Notes: generated by a model not told the origin, from the sequence alone. DNA of 64,000 nt from Pseudocolwellia sp. AS88 (GCF_030551755.1 NZ_JAUPEC010000008.1:113259-177258); one strand, 5' to 3'. Positions 28,287 to 37,550 are shown, counted from the first letter of the stretch. Made by a program: numbers and translations.

Positions 28287-28532
28287 TTAACGGTTTTTGT
28301 ATTGTGTAGGGCAGTAACCTCGTGTGATCTCTTTACTTCTTAGCTTGAGATGTTTTGTATTACGACCGCTAACTCTTTCTCGCCATGTTTTGAAGCTTCT
28401 AGGTTTTAACTTATTTCGCATAAACTTTATGACATCAGGCTCTTGCATTTTAAACTGCAGATCAATCGCTTCAAAGGGCGTTCTATCTTCCCAAGCCATT
28501 TCTATAATTCTTGACTCATCTTCTTGACTCAT
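28287..28532 (-). CDS. DUF2805/TIGR03643 family small protein
   Basis: An 81-residue protein with the family signature: MAWEDRTPFEAIDLQF, then VIKFMRNKLKPRSFKTWR, RVSGRNTKH and a Tyr-rich end. The predicted helix-turn-helix-like fold is basic, suggesting nucleic-acid contact, but the function is unknown. It lies downstream of the photolyase gene on the same strand; this pairing is common in marine gammaproteobacteria, suggesting a role in the light or UV response. The first bases contain a 13-base direct repeat giving two possible ATG codons; I use the upstream one. Confidence 0.85.
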   Translation of the reverse strand: MSQEDESRIIEMAWEDRTPFEAIDLQFKMQEPDVIKFMRNKLKPRSFKTWRERVSGRNTKHLKLRSKEITRGYCPTQYKNR

Positions 28533-28654
28533 CTTCTTGGCTTAATAACATAAATACCATCCTATTTTTGAATTCTAACCTAGAGTTTTTCAACGTATTG
28601 ATGAGAAATACGAGGTGCACAATAATAAAGATCAGTATGAAAATAATAAAAATG

Positions 28655-28697
28655 CCTAGGGTCTGTTTATCTTTCAGGGTTAAATTTAATTAGGCTT
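28655..28697. repeat. Short hairpin element with the CTGTTTATCTTTCAGG motif
   Basis: GCCTA (28655-28659) and TAGGC (28691-28695) enclose GGGTCTGTTTATCTTTCAGG and then GTTAAATTTAAT. Related motifs with the GTTgAtCTTTC core occur near 2617 and 47683, suggesting a dispersed family. Confidence 0.45.
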
Positions 28698-28720
28698 TTA
28701 CACGAAAGAAGTTTAGGTGT

Positions 28721-30271
28721 TTATAAATGCTCTATGTTATTGAGCAGCTGAGTCGCTTTTTCTTTAATTTCTATTTTTTGATCGTCTTGCATTTTATCCC
28801 AATTACGAACGGGAAAGCTCATTCTTGGATTCGTTGAAAGCTTATCGTAGTTTTCCCCAATAAAGTTCCAGTACAGGCTATTCAATGGACAGGCAGAGTC
28901 ACCTAGCTTTTCTTTTACGTTATAGCGACAGCTTTTACAGTAATCACTCATTTTATTAACGTAGTTACCGCTAGCTGAATATGGTTTTGTGGCAACCCAA
29001 CCACCGTCAGCAAATAATGCCATGCTACGAGTATTGGGTAGTTCAACCCATTCAATAGCGTCTATATATATCCCTAGGTACCATTCATCTACTTGGTCTG
29101 GTGCTATTCCAGCAAGTAAGGAAAAGTTTCCAGTGATCATTAAGCGTTGGATGTGGTGTGCGTAAGCATGTTCAAGAGATTGTGATATTGCATGCTTCAA
29201 ACAATTCATATCAGTATTACCATCCCAAAACCACTTAGGTAAATCGCGCTGCGCATTGAAAAAGTTTTGTTGAGCGTAATTAGGCATATTGATCCAATAC
29301 ATGCCTCTTACATATTCTCTCCAGCCTAGTATTTGTCTTATAAAGCCTTCTATCTGGTTAAGTGTTATAGCGCCTTCTGATATTCGGTAAGCACTTAGTG
29401 CAGTTTCAATAACTTCTTTAGGACTAATCATTTTACAGTTGAGCGAAAAACTTAAACGAGAATGATATAAACTCCAAGCGTAGGGCGATGCTTGCGTCAT
29501 GGCATCTTGAAAATTACCAAAATTAGGTAACTGATTTTTACAAAAGAAATCGAGCAGTGTTAGTGATTGCTGGCGATTTATAGGGTAGTCGACATTTACA
29601 GAAGAATTGCCCATGGTGTTAATCTTGTGTTTTTCTATTCGTTTTAAGTAACTCTCAGCGGGGTTATCGAATATGAGTGGTTTAGGGATTAATTTAAGGT
29701 CTGTTTTTTTGAATGATTGACGATTGTTTGAATCAAAGTTCCAGGCTCCGCCTTCAGGTTTACCGCCTTGCATCAATATAGAAAACTGTTTACGCATATT
29801 GCGATAAAACCCTTCCATTCTTACATGGCTTTGTGCCGTAAAATGTTTGGGTATTTCATTAAATGTTAATAGAAAATGCTCTGTATCTATTTCACAAACA
29901 GGTAATTTAAGTTGCTCTGACAATTTAGCTAATTGTACACGCAGTCTATACTCATCAGGTTGCTGGTAAGTAAATGTTTCGCAGGCATATTTCTCTGTTA
30001 ACTCGGTAATTAACTGATTAATTGTTTGATATTGTTCAGTATCATCTAATGTTAAATAACATACCTGATGACCTTTTGACTTCAGATATTTGGCAAAGTC
30101 TTCCATCGCCGCGAAAAAAGCCGTAATTTTCTTTATATGATGCTTGGTATAAGTGGCTTCTTGATGAAGTTCTGCTATTACGTAAATAACATCGTCACTT
30201 ATTGTGTCAAACCAAGTATGTCTAGGATTAAGTTGATCACCTAAAATAAGTCTGAGGTGTTTATCTTTCAT
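28721..30271 (-). CDS. phrB: FeS-type cryptochrome/photolyase (PhrB-like)
   Basis: This 516-residue flavoprotein belongs to the iron-sulfur bacterial cryptochrome/photolyase group, whose PhrB member repairs (6-4) photoproducts with light. The N-terminus LRLILGDQLNPRH is diagnostic. The four cluster cysteines are at 357, 445, 448 and 461; the spacing 88-3-13 equals that of Agrobacterium PhrB (350, 438, 441, 454). FAD-binding segments include WREYVRGMYW and RMxTGNF-like RLMITGNFSLLAG. It is upstream of the DUF2805 gene on the same strand. AAGG lies before ATG. Confidence 0.93.
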   Translation of the reverse strand: MKDKHLRLILGDQLNPRHTWFDTISDDVIYVIAELHQEATYTKHHIKKITAFFAAMEDFAKYLKSKGHQVCYLTLDDTEQYQTINQLITELTEKYACETFTYQQPDEYRLRVQLAKLSEQLKLPVCEIDTEHFLLTFNEIPKHFTAQSHVRMEGFYRNMRKQFSILMQGGKPEGGAWNFDSNNRQSFKKTDLKLIPKPLIFDNPAESYLKRIEKHKINTMGNSSVNVDYPINRQQSLTLLDFFCKNQLPNFGNFQDAMTQASPYAWSLYHSRLSFSLNCKMISPKEVIETALSAYRISEGAITLNQIEGFIRQILGWREYVRGMYWINMPNYAQQNFFNAQRDLPKWFWDGNTDMNCLKHAISQSLEHAYAHHIQRLMITGNFSLLAGIAPDQVDEWYLGIYIDAIEWVELPNTRSMALFADGGWVATKPYSASGNYVNKMSDYCKSCRYNVKEKLGDSACPLNSLYWNFIGENYDKLSTNPRMSFPVRNWDKMQDDQKIEIKEKATQLLNNIEHL

Positions 30272-30616
30272 TGTTAACCTTATTTTTACGTTGGCATGTC
30301 TCTATCTATTTTTAAAGATACCAAAGTGCACATTAGTTCTTTCCATTCAATACTTAAATCAACAACCTTTCGATCAATTTTTATGTGTTTTTTATGTGTT
30401 TTTTATATGTTTATTAGCGTTTCTATACTGTTCATTCTCCTTCCAAACTTGTAAAAAAAATGGCTTTGTTACCTTTTAAGTTCACTTACTTAAAGCTAAA
30501 GAAAATCGCTGAGTAACCTATATTCTTTATATTTACACTTTGTTTGCACATTTTATGTTTAAAATCATTATCAATAAGATTAACCACTAAATTATTTTTT
30601 ATAAAAAAGGTCGATT
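30272..30616. other. Divergent promoter region of photolyase and YHYH operon
   Basis: No gene is evident. An 11-base direct repeat ATGTGTTTTTT occurs twice at 30383-30404. At 30554-30572 a Fur-box-like sequence ends in AATCATTATC, matching about 14 of 19 consensus positions by eye, 45 bases before the YHYH gene. The promoter of the photolyase gene must lie in the left part. Confidence 0.4.
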
Positions 30617-31441
30617 ATGAAATCATTTAAAACCATTAACTTGTTATTGATTCTTTCTTGTCTTGGTTTAGCAGCCTGTAACAGCGGTAGTGATGATACT
30701 GATACAGCAAGCGAAACTGAGGTAGACACAGAAGTTGATACTGGAACAGATACAGACACTGACACAGATACGCCGTTAACAACGGGAATATTGCACAGCG
30801 CTTATTATGAGTTTGATAGTGAAAATGTTGAGGTAGTACTTAGTGGTGATAACGTTATTATAGAAACTAATGGTTTACCTAATCATACATCACCTTATTG
30901 GTCTTCTGATCATGAGCTATTTGTTGAACCAACAGTAACTTCTTATGAGCAAATGGCTCCAGGTAATATTGATGATTTTGTAGGAACTTATACGTTAACT
31001 GTTGCTAACAGCCCTGAAAAAGCATCTTCTAGTTCTGCTACAGGTCTTGGTGCCATAGGTATCGCGGTAAGTGGTTCTGTTATTTACAATGATGAAGAAG
31101 GCCCCGGTATTCCATTAGATAACGCTGTTGGCAGTTTAGATTTTAATGGTGCGCATACAGGACCACAAAGCTTTCATTATCACTTAGAACCTATTTCTTT
31201 TTCAGAAGATGACAGTAATCTTATTGGTGTAATTTCTGATGGTTTTTTCCTATATGGTCGTAAATGTAATTCAACAGGTGACTACCCAACAGATTTAGAT
31301 GAATCAGGCGGGCACACAAGTACTACGCAATTTACGCAAGATGCTGAATATCATTACCATATTCAAAATGAATTATATTTAAACAACTATTACATTCTTT
31401 TCCCTGGTGATTACCAAGGTACAGCTAGTGCAATTAACTAA
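30617..31441 (+). CDS. YHYH-domain lipoprotein
   Basis: A 274-residue lipoprotein: signal peptide with lipobox LAAC (Cys21), then an acidic Thr/Asp linker (repeated TD pairs, about 25-55) and a YHYH domain. Two histidine motifs, FHYH (about 194-197) and YHYH (about 248-251), give the family its name and are candidate metal ligands; two Gly-rich turns (ISDGFFLYGRK, GPGIPLDNAVG) are typical too. The function is unknown. It is the first gene of an overlapping trio with a MORN-repeat protein and an SCO protein, which points to periplasmic metal handling. A Fur-like site precedes it. Confidence 0.88.
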   Translation: MKSFKTINLLLILSCLGLAACNSGSDDTDTASETEVDTEVDTGTDTDTDTDTPLTTGILHSAYYEFDSENVEVVLSGDNVIIETNGLPNHTSPYWSSDHELFVEPTVTSYEQMAPGNIDDFVGTYTLTVANSPEKASSSSATGLGAIGIAVSGSVIYNDEEGPGIPLDNAVGSLDFNGAHTGPQSFHYHLEPISFSEDDSNLIGVISDGFFLYGRKCNSTGDYPTDLDESGGHTSTTQFTQDAEYHYHIQNELYLNNYYILFPGDYQGTASAIN

Positions 31442-32129
31442 ATTACAGACACTGTTTATTATTTCCATAAGCAGTGTTTTTTGTTCCCTTTGTGAAGCAT
31501 CTTCTTTGCCGTTTTTAACTGAAGAAGTTGCTCAGACAGCTCAACCTAAAATACCTGAAGCAGAAGCTATTAAATTGTTTGCTGCTACTGCCACTTTAGC
31601 TAATGAACAAGTGCAAACGAACGCGCTTAGAGTGAATAAAAAAGACATCGTGATATCTAAAACCACAGGGTTGCGATTATATAAAGGTGCGCCTTTTACT
31701 GGTGAAGTTGCGACATATTATCCGTCTGGACAATTAGCTAAGCTATCTAGTTATCAATCCGGTTTACGTCATGGCTTTTTGAAACAATGGTTTCCCAATG
31801 GAAAAATGAGTTTTAACTCTGAATATTCTAAAGGCATAGTGAATGGTGTTACCACTAGCTGGTGGAGTAATGGGCATTTGCGTTCAGTAAGTCCATTTCT
31901 CAATGGTAAAGTGCACGGCGATACTCTGCAATGGTATGCCACAGGTGAGGTATTTAAGAAAATGCATTACGAGCAAGGTAAAGAAGTTGGCTTACAGCAA
32001 GCTTGGCGGCGTAATGGAAAACTATATAGTAATTATGAATATGTTAATGGTCGAATTTTCGGTTTAAAACGAGCAAATATGTGTGTGGAGTTAGAAGATG
32101 AAAAACTTGCTAAAAAAGATAAGTCGTAA
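31428..32129 (+). CDS. Secreted MORN-variant (YwqK-like) repeat protein
   Basis: I choose the GTG at 31428 (AAGG seven bases upstream) over the GTG at 31407; it gives 233 residues beginning with a good signal peptide (FIISISSVFCSLCEA). The first 14 bases overlap the YHYH gene, and the end overlaps the SCO gene by 32 bases, so the three are translationally coupled. The mature part holds about five MORN-variant repeats (pattern Y-x-x-G-x-x-x-G-x-x-x-x-W/Y-x-x-x-G), for example TYYPSGQLAKLSSYQSG and KQWFPNGKMSFNSEY. The repeats form beta-hairpin sheets used for binding. 'YwqK antitoxin' annotations of such proteins are not supported by this context. Confidence 0.8.
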   Translation: MQLTKLQTLFIISISSVFCSLCEASSLPFLTEEVAQTAQPKIPEAEAIKLFAATATLANEQVQTNALRVNKKDIVISKTTGLRLYKGAPFTGEVATYYPSGQLAKLSSYQSGLRHGFLKQWFPNGKMSFNSEYSKGIVNGVTTSWWSNGHLRSVSPFLNGKVHGDTLQWYATGEVFKKMHYEQGKEVGLQQAWRRNGKLYSNYEYVNGRIFGLKRANMCVELEDEKLAKKDKS

Positions 32130-32781
32130 CAGTATTGCTGTCGCTAGTTTGTTGCTGGCGTTAAATGTACAAGCCTTTGAACAAGATAAAGTATTAACAT
32201 TACCTTATTATAATTCAGCAAACTTTACGCCACAGTGGTTAACTCCTAATAGCCCTGAACTAAAAGATTTTCATAAAATATCTGATTTTAAATGGTTAAA
32301 TCAACAGGGTGAATATGTTACTTCAAGTGATTTTGACAACAAGGTTTATGTAGCCAGTTTCTTTTTTACAACTTGCCCCGGTATTTGCCCTAAAATGCGC
32401 TCACAGTTGTCTCAAGTACAAGAAGTTTTTGCAGATAATGACAATGTAGCAATTATCTCTCATTCTATTCAACCAGGTAACGATACTGTTGAAGTATTGC
32501 AAGAGTATGCTGAAATGCATGGTGTTAAATCAGGTAAATGGCATTTAATTACCGGAGAGCGTGATGATATTTATGCGGCCGCTCGTAATGATTATTTTGC
32601 CAATGAAGATTTAGGTGAATTTGTGAGTAATAATGATTTCTTGCATACCGAAAATTTAGTTCTGGTGGATTCTCATCGCCATATTCGTGGTATTTATAAC
32701 GGCTTAAATAAAGTGTCGGTTAATCATTTATTGAGCGATATTAAAGTATTAGATGAAGAACGAAAAAAAGCATTAAACTAG
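32098..32781 (+). CDS. SCO1/SenC family copper chaperone-like protein
   Basis: A 227-residue thioredoxin-fold protein with an N-terminal signal sequence (cleavage near VQA). The copper site is complete: Cys93 and Cys97 in TTCPGICPKM, and His183 in FLHTENLVLV. SCO proteins deliver or reduce for the CuA centre of cytochrome oxidase or act as periplasmic thiol-disulfide proteins. It closes the YHYH-MORN-SCO operon; no oxidase genes are adjacent, so a more general metal or redox role is possible. The start overlaps the preceding gene. Confidence 0.9.
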   Translation: MKNLLKKISRNSIAVASLLLALNVQAFEQDKVLTLPYYNSANFTPQWLTPNSPELKDFHKISDFKWLNQQGEYVTSSDFDNKVYVASFFFTTCPGICPKMRSQLSQVQEVFADNDNVAIISHSIQPGNDTVEVLQEYAEMHGVKSGKWHLITGERDDIYAAARNDYFANEDLGEFVSNNDFLHTENLVLVDSHRHIRGIYNGLNKVSVNHLLSDIKVLDEERKKALN

Positions 32782-32829
32782 TTTTATTCAGTTGAGAGTA
32801 AATCTACATTGAAATGATTTTTGTATTAT

Positions 32830-32859
32830 AAGGCCTTAATAATTTCTTATTAAGGCCTT
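32830..32859. terminator. Perfect 13-bp bidirectional terminator hairpin
   Basis: AAGGCCTTAATAA and TTATTAAGGCCTT pair completely around TTTC, between the convergent SCO and ldhA genes. Confidence 0.85.
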
Positions 32860-32896
32860 CTCTTATTTAGTGTTAGTTAAAGCAATTTAAATAGCA

Positions 32897-33895
32897 TTAA
32901 GAAACAAGGTTTGAATCTTCAGGTTTACCTAATAAGTAATTTTGTATGTTACTTATTGTTGTTTGCGCTATTTTATTTAATGCTTCTTTGGTGAAAAATG
33001 CTTGATGCCCTGTGATAGTAACATTAGGGAAGGTTTGTAATCGCGCAAACACATCGTCTTGAATAAAAGTATCTGATAAGTCTTCAAAGAAGATCTCACT
33101 TTCTTCTTCATAAACATCAATACCTAAATAACCAATCTGCTTTAATTTTAGCGCTTTTATGATCGCAACGGTGTCTACCAAAGCACCACGACTGGTATTA
33201 ATGAGCATAACATTGGGTTTCATCTTATTAATTGCCTGCGTATTGATAAGATGCTGAGTATCTGTGGTTAACGGGCAGTGTAAAGATATGATATCTGACT
33301 GCATTAAAAGCTCATCGAATGTAACTTGTGTGAAGTTATTATCAGTATTCGTTTCTCTTAGCATTGGATCATATACCAATACGTTACAGCCAAATCCATT
33401 AATTATATTGATAAAAGCGCGTCCTATTTTCCCTGCGCCAACAACACCAACGGTTTTGCTATGTAAATCAAAACCTAAAAGACCATCTAGCGAATAGTCA
33501 TTTTCTCTGATGCGATTATGTGCTCTGTGGATATTACGATTAAGATCTAAAACTAAAGCACATGTATGTTCTGCAACCGCGTAAGGTGAATATTCAGGCA
33601 CTCTACACACGGGTAAGCTGAGCTCTTTTGCTGTTTTTAAATCGACATTGTTAAATCCTGCACAACGTAATGCAACGAGTTGTATGCCTTGTTTTTTTAA
33701 TGTTTTGAGAACATTGGCGTTGAGGTTATCGTTTACAAAGCAGCAAACCACGTCAAACCCCTCTGCCATGTAGACTGTTTCTTCATTTAAATGAGATGAA
33801 AAGTATGAAATATCTAGTTGTTCTGAAGTGTTTGAGTTATTCAAGCTGAAAAATTTTTCATCATAAGCTTTACTGCTAAACATACATATTTTCAT
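32897..33895 (-). CDS. ldhA: Fermentative D-lactate dehydrogenase (LdhA-like)
   Basis: Reduces pyruvate to D-lactate with NADH. The 332 residues align along the whole length with E. coli LdhA, including LRCAGFNNVDL, the nucleotide loop GAGKIG (153-158), DIISLHCPLT, NTSRGAL with catalytic Arg236, the Glu near 264 and GHQAF with catalytic His297, and the IQDDVF segment specific to LdhA-type enzymes. It is followed 24 bases later on the same strand by nothing; the LOG-family gene is upstream, so the two could be co-transcribed (gap 24 bases). AGGA precedes ATG. Confidence 0.93.
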   Translation of the reverse strand: MKICMFSSKAYDEKFFSLNNSNTSEQLDISYFSSHLNEETVYMAEGFDVVCCFVNDNLNANVLKTLKKQGIQLVALRCAGFNNVDLKTAKELSLPVCRVPEYSPYAVAEHTCALVLDLNRNIHRAHNRIRENDYSLDGLLGFDLHSKTVGVVGAGKIGRAFINIINGFGCNVLVYDPMLRETNTDNNFTQVTFDELLMQSDIISLHCPLTTDTQHLINTQAINKMKPNVMLINTSRGALVDTVAIIKALKLKQIGYLGIDVYEEESEIFFEDLSDTFIQDDVFARLQTFPNVTITGHQAFFTKEALNKIAQTTISNIQNYLLGKPEDSNLVS

Positions 33896-33919
33896 GTTAT
33901 TTCAATCCTATTAAAATGG

Positions 33920-34780
33920 TTACGCTTTAGGCCAATGTTGCTCTAAGTATTCATAAGCCTCTATTGCAGTGTCTACAATATGAAAGATATTCAGATCTTT
34001 TTCTGCTATTGCACCTTGTTCCACCAAAAATTCGAAATTAATTAATTTACTCCAATAATCTTTACCAACTAATACAATAGGTAAAGGTTTTATCTTTTTC
34101 GTTTGTATTAAGGTAAGTGTTTCAAATAGCTCGTCAAGTGTGCCAAAACCACCTGGGAAAGCTATTAAGCCTTTAGCGCGTTTAATAAAATGCATTTTTC
34201 GTATAGCAAAATGATCAAATTGAAAACATAATTCCGGAGTAATATACGGATTAGGTTTTTGCTCAAAAGGCAGCACTATATTTAACCCTATACTTTTACC
34301 ACCAACATCAGCAGCTCCACGATTGGCTGCTTCCATAGCTCCTGGACCACCACCAGTAACAACAACGAATTGCTTACCTTCATATTTTAAAGATAACTCT
34401 GTGATTTTTTTACCCAGTATTCTTGCTTCATTATAGTAATAACTATGTTTTATTGCGTTTTCGGCCAGTTTCTTTTTTTGCTGTTTTTCAGCTGATTCTG
34501 GATCTTCAGATAATATTTGACTGGCTTCTTCAAAAGCGAGTTTTGCCTTATGTTCTTCAAGAATTCGAGCGCCACCAAAAATAACAACTGTAGATTCAAT
34601 TTGTTGTTCTTTTTGAATTAGATCTGCTTTTAACATTTCTAATTGTAGGCGTACTGCTTTTAAGTCATCGCGTAAAATAAAATCATTATCTGTGTAGGCT
34701 AAACGATAAGATTCGTTATCCATTATAGCTTGTCTTTGTGTATCTAATTGCTGTGCAGGTGTTAAGTCTTTTTTGTCCAT
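33920..34780 (-). CDS. LOG/TIGR00730-family Rossmann protein
   Basis: A 286-residue member of the lysine-decarboxylase-like (LOG) family. The motifs GGGPGAME (143-150) and PGGFGTLDE (209-217) form the nucleotide-binding and catalytic site of enzymes that hydrolyse nucleoside 5'-monophosphates. It has an extra N-terminal helical section (1-60) and an insertion (85-115, Glu/Lys-rich) compared with minimal LOG proteins. In E. coli the relative PpnN degrades purine nucleotides under (p)ppGpp control. It lies just upstream of ldhA on the same strand with 24 bases between them, so co-transcription is likely. Confidence 0.88.
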   Translation of the reverse strand: MDKKDLTPAQQLDTQRQAIMDNESYRLAYTDNDFILRDDLKAVRLQLEMLKADLIQKEQQIESTVVIFGGARILEEHKAKLAFEEASQILSEDPESAEKQQKKKLAENAIKHSYYYNEARILGKKITELSLKYEGKQFVVVTGGGPGAMEAANRGAADVGGKSIGLNIVLPFEQKPNPYITPELCFQFDHFAIRKMHFIKRAKGLIAFPGGFGTLDELFETLTLIQTKKIKPLPIVLVGKDYWSKLINFEFLVEQGAIAEKDLNIFHIVDTAIEAYEYLEQHWPKA

Positions 34781-35158
34781 ACTAAAAAATTATCTCGCTA
34801 TAAATATTTATCTCAAAAGGTCAACGACCTAGTAAAGTAATATGAATTTAGGGTAGAGCTCTGTTTAACTCTTTCATTAATATCCAGTGTATTCGATTAT
34901 GGGGTAGGTTGCTCTGAATTGAGTATGTTTTATTTTGTATAACGTTTTCCTTTGAAAAATATTGAACTGTAATGCAAGTAACAACATACGATTGAGAATA
35001 ATATGGGAGCGGCACATCTCAAGTGTTCTTTCCATATTAGATTAATAAACAAGTAGTTATATAATATTAGAGTCACATTAAATACTTGTGAAATAAGTAT
35101 GAGTTATTTTTTATCACTAGCTGAAATATTAATTTTTTAATTGTAAATTTTAATGAAA
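34781..35158. other. Upstream region of the LOG gene
   Basis: No gene is visible. This AT-rich stretch must contain the promoter of the LOG-ldhA unit (minus strand). I could not pick a confident -35/-10 pair. Confidence 0.4.
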
Positions 35159-35192
35159 AAAGTGCCAAACCCGATTAAGAGTTTGGCACTTT
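35159..35192 (-). terminator. Terminator of dnaK, separated from it by element A
   Basis: AAAGTGCCAAAC (35159-35170) pairs with GTTTGGCACTTT (35181-35192) around ten bases, and the minus strand continues into a run of six T. It points in the dnaK direction, yet lies 336 bases past the dnaK stop because element A intervenes. Confidence 0.85.
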
Positions 35193-35214
35193 GTTGATGA
35201 ATGTATACTAGTAT

Positions 35215-35492
35215 ACCTCAGCTCGGGATAAGCAAAGTCACTCAATAAGTTATTTTTAAGCCTAACATCGTTGCCTACATGGATGTAGGTACTTAGTTTT
35301 TATCGGGAATAAAAAAACTGTGTATTTGTTACCAATAGCCAGCTATTGGGTAGACAAATCCGCCTTGCTAGGCATAAAACTATCAATATTGAGTCATCAT
35401 ATTACATGTAAAGTACTCTGATGGTTATTTAATTTATTGATAAGTAACTCTTTTTATTTAATGTTATGACATTCATTATCCCGAGTTGAGGT
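35215..35492. repeat. MITE-like terminal-inverted-repeat element, copy A (278 bp)
   Basis: The ends are ACCTCAGCTCGGGATAAG and ATTATCCCGAGTTGAGGT. Internal landmarks are GTTGCCTACATGGATGTAGG, a TTTTTATCGGGAATAAAAAA palindrome and CCAATAGCCAGCTATTGG. The same order occurs in copy B near 42.1 kb. The outer 40 bases at each side are shared with the short copy C at 63.3 kb. There is no open frame of note. Confidence 0.85.
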
Positions 35493-35527
35493 TAATATAA
35501 ATCAGTACTTACTCAAATTTCCACCCA

Positions 35528-37405
35528 TTAAGCGTTGCTAACATCTTCAAAGTCAGCATCTATAACATCGTCGTTACTTGCACTGTCATCAGCATTATAG
35601 TCTTGCTGAGACTGAGCTTGTGTAACTTTACTATAAGCCTCTTCTAATGCCTTTTGACGCATAACGATTGCTTCTTTGTCACTGCCATTAACCGCCATTT
35701 TAAGTTGCTCAATTAAGGTTTTAAGTTCTGTTTGTTGATCTTCAGCTAAGCTAGCCATCGACGTTTCAACAGTATGAATTAATTGATCCGCTTGGTTACG
35801 CTGTTCAACTAGCTCACGTTTTTTCTTGTCTTCAGTGGCATGTTTTTCAGCATCATTCACCATGTTATTAATTTCATCTTCGGTTAAACCGCTCGCTGCA
35901 GTAATTTTAATGCTTTGCTCTTTACCTGTTGCTTTGTCTTTAGCAGAAACATTTAAAATACCATCAGCATCAATATCAAAAGTGACTTCAACTTGCACTG
36001 AACCACGTGGTCCTTGTTTAATATCCGTTAAGTTAAATTGACCTAACGATTTATTATCTGTTGCCATTTCACGTTGACCTTGTAACACATGAACCGTTAC
36101 GGCAGCTTGGTTATCTTCAGCTGTTGAGAAGGTTTCAGATGCACGAGTTGGTATTGTAGTGTTTTTCTCAATCAACTTAGTCATAACGCCACCTAAGGTT
36201 TCAATACCTAAAGATAATGGTGTTACATCCAGCAATAGCACATCATTTACAGTGCCAGATAATACTCCCGATTGAATTGCCGCACCTATCGCCACCGCTT
36301 CATCTGGGTTTACATCTTTACGTGGTTCTTTACCAAAGAAGCTTTGAACTGCTTCTTGTACTTTCGGCATACGTGTTTGACCACCTACCAGAATAACTTC
36401 GCTAATGTCACCTTTACTTAACCCCGCATCTTTTAAAGCCTGCTCACATGGTGCAATAGTACTTTTAACTAAATCTTCAACTAATGACTCCAATTTAGCG
36501 CGAGTTACTTTCACATTTAAATGTTTAGGCCCACTTGCATCGGCTGTGATGTAAGGCAAGTTGACATCAGTTTGTAAGGCAGAAGATAATTCAATCTTTG
36601 CTTTCTCAGCTGCTTCTTTAATACGTTGTAACGCTAAAGAATCTTGATGAACATCTATACCACTTTCCTTTTTAAACTCATCAGCAAGATAATTAATTAA
36701 ACGTAAATCAAAATCTTCACCACCTAAAAAGGTATCGCCATTGGTTGCTAATACTTCAAATTGTTTTTCACCATCTACATTCGATATTTCGATAATTGAT
36801 ACATCAAATGTACCACCACCTAAATCGTAAACCACAACCTTTTGGTCGGCTTTACTGTTTTTATCAACGCCATAAGCGAGTGCTGCAGCTGTTGGTTCGT
36901 TAATAATACGTTTAACATTAAGACCTGCAATTTTACCTGCGTCTTTAGTTGCTTGACGTTGCGAATCGTTAAAATAAGCGGGTACTGTAATGACTGCTTC
37001 GGTAACCGTTTCACCTAAATAAGCTTCGGCATCTTTTTTCAATTTACGTAAAATTTGAGCTGATACTTCTTGTGGTGATAATGCTTTACCATTTACTTCA
37101 ACCCAAGCGTCACCGTTGTCAGCTTTTACGATTTTGTAAGGTGCTAACTTAATATCTTTTTGTACTTCTTTGTCATCAAACTTACGTCCGATTAAGCGTT
37201 TAATTGCAAATAAAGTGTTGTCTGCGTTTGTAACTGCTTGTCTTTTTGCTGGTTGGCCGGCTAATGTTTCGCCGTTAGCATAAGCAACAATTGAAGGTGT
37301 TGTGCGGCTACCTTCAGCATTCTCAATAATTCGTGCTTTACCGCCTTCCATTACTGCAACACATGAGTTTGTTGTACCTAAATCAATACCAATAATCTTA
37401 GTCAT
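35528..37405 (-). CDS. dnaK: DnaK (Hsp70) chaperone
   Basis: An ATP-driven foldase of 625 residues. The nucleotide-binding domain starts [19 protein letters not shown]; the phosphate loops [12 protein letters not shown] and the [14 protein letters not shown] segment are intact. The linker [15 protein letters not shown] leads into the substrate domain and a lid, and the C-terminus ends [14 protein letters not shown], close to the family's usual acidic tail. It is a little shorter than the 638-640 residues of canonical dnaK and lacks a following dnaJ; instead CbpA and a DNAJ-related gene are nearby, so it is probably a second DnaK. A 16-bp inverted repeat lies in its leader. Confidence 0.96.
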   Translation of the reverse strand: MTKIIGIDLGTTNSCVAVMEGGKARIIENAEGSRTTPSIVAYANGETLAGQPAKRQAVTNADNTLFAIKRLIGRKFDDKEVQKDIKLAPYKIVKADNGDAWVEVNGKALSPQEVSAQILRKLKKDAEAYLGETVTEAVITVPAYFNDSQRQATKDAGKIAGLNVKRIINEPTAAALAYGVDKNSKADQKVVVYDLGGGTFDVSIIEISNVDGEKQFEVLATNGDTFLGGEDFDLRLINYLADEFKKESGIDVHQDSLALQRIKEAAEKAKIELSSALQTDVNLPYITADASGPKHLNVKVTRAKLESLVEDLVKSTIAPCEQALKDAGLSKGDISEVILVGGQTRMPKVQEAVQSFFGKEPRKDVNPDEAVAIGAAIQSGVLSGTVNDVLLLDVTPLSLGIETLGGVMTKLIEKNTTIPTRASETFSTAEDNQAAVTVHVLQGQREMATDNKSLGQFNLTDIKQGPRGSVQVEVTFDIDADGILNVSAKDKATGKEQSIKITAASGLTEDEINNMVNDAEKHATEDKKKRELVEQRNQADQLIHTVETSMASLAEDQQTELKTLIEQLKMAVNGSDKEAIVMRQKALEEAYSKVTQAQSQQDYNADDSASNDDVIDADFEDVSNA

Positions 37406-37503
37406 AATAATTTCCTATTACTTAACAGAGCTTAATAAAAAGCATTTAATAAAAGTGGAGGGGCTTTATGGTTATGTCCATGTCAGCTGTTTACTCCGTT
37501 AAA

Positions 37504-37550
37504 CAACCTTGTATAAAACTTTTAATTTCTAAGTGCTTTATACAAGGTTG
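37504..37550. promoter_or_regulatory. 16-bp inverted repeat between dnaK and the Crp-like gene
   Basis: CAACCTTGTATAAAAC (37504-37519) is mirrored by GCTTTATACAAGGTTG (37535-37550), with 15 of 16 positions complementary and a 15-base loop. It lies about 100 bases upstream of dnaK and 210 before the divergent Crp-like gene. Its size fits either an operator for a dimeric regulator or an RNA hairpin in the dnaK leader. It is not a CIRCE element. The rest of 37406-37760 shows no gene. Confidence 0.6.

Noticed and set aside
31407..32129. Annotating the MORN-repeat protein as the antitoxin of a toxin-antitoxin pair
   Set aside because: It is a secreted repeat protein in an operon of exported, metal-linked proteins; no toxin gene is adjacent.
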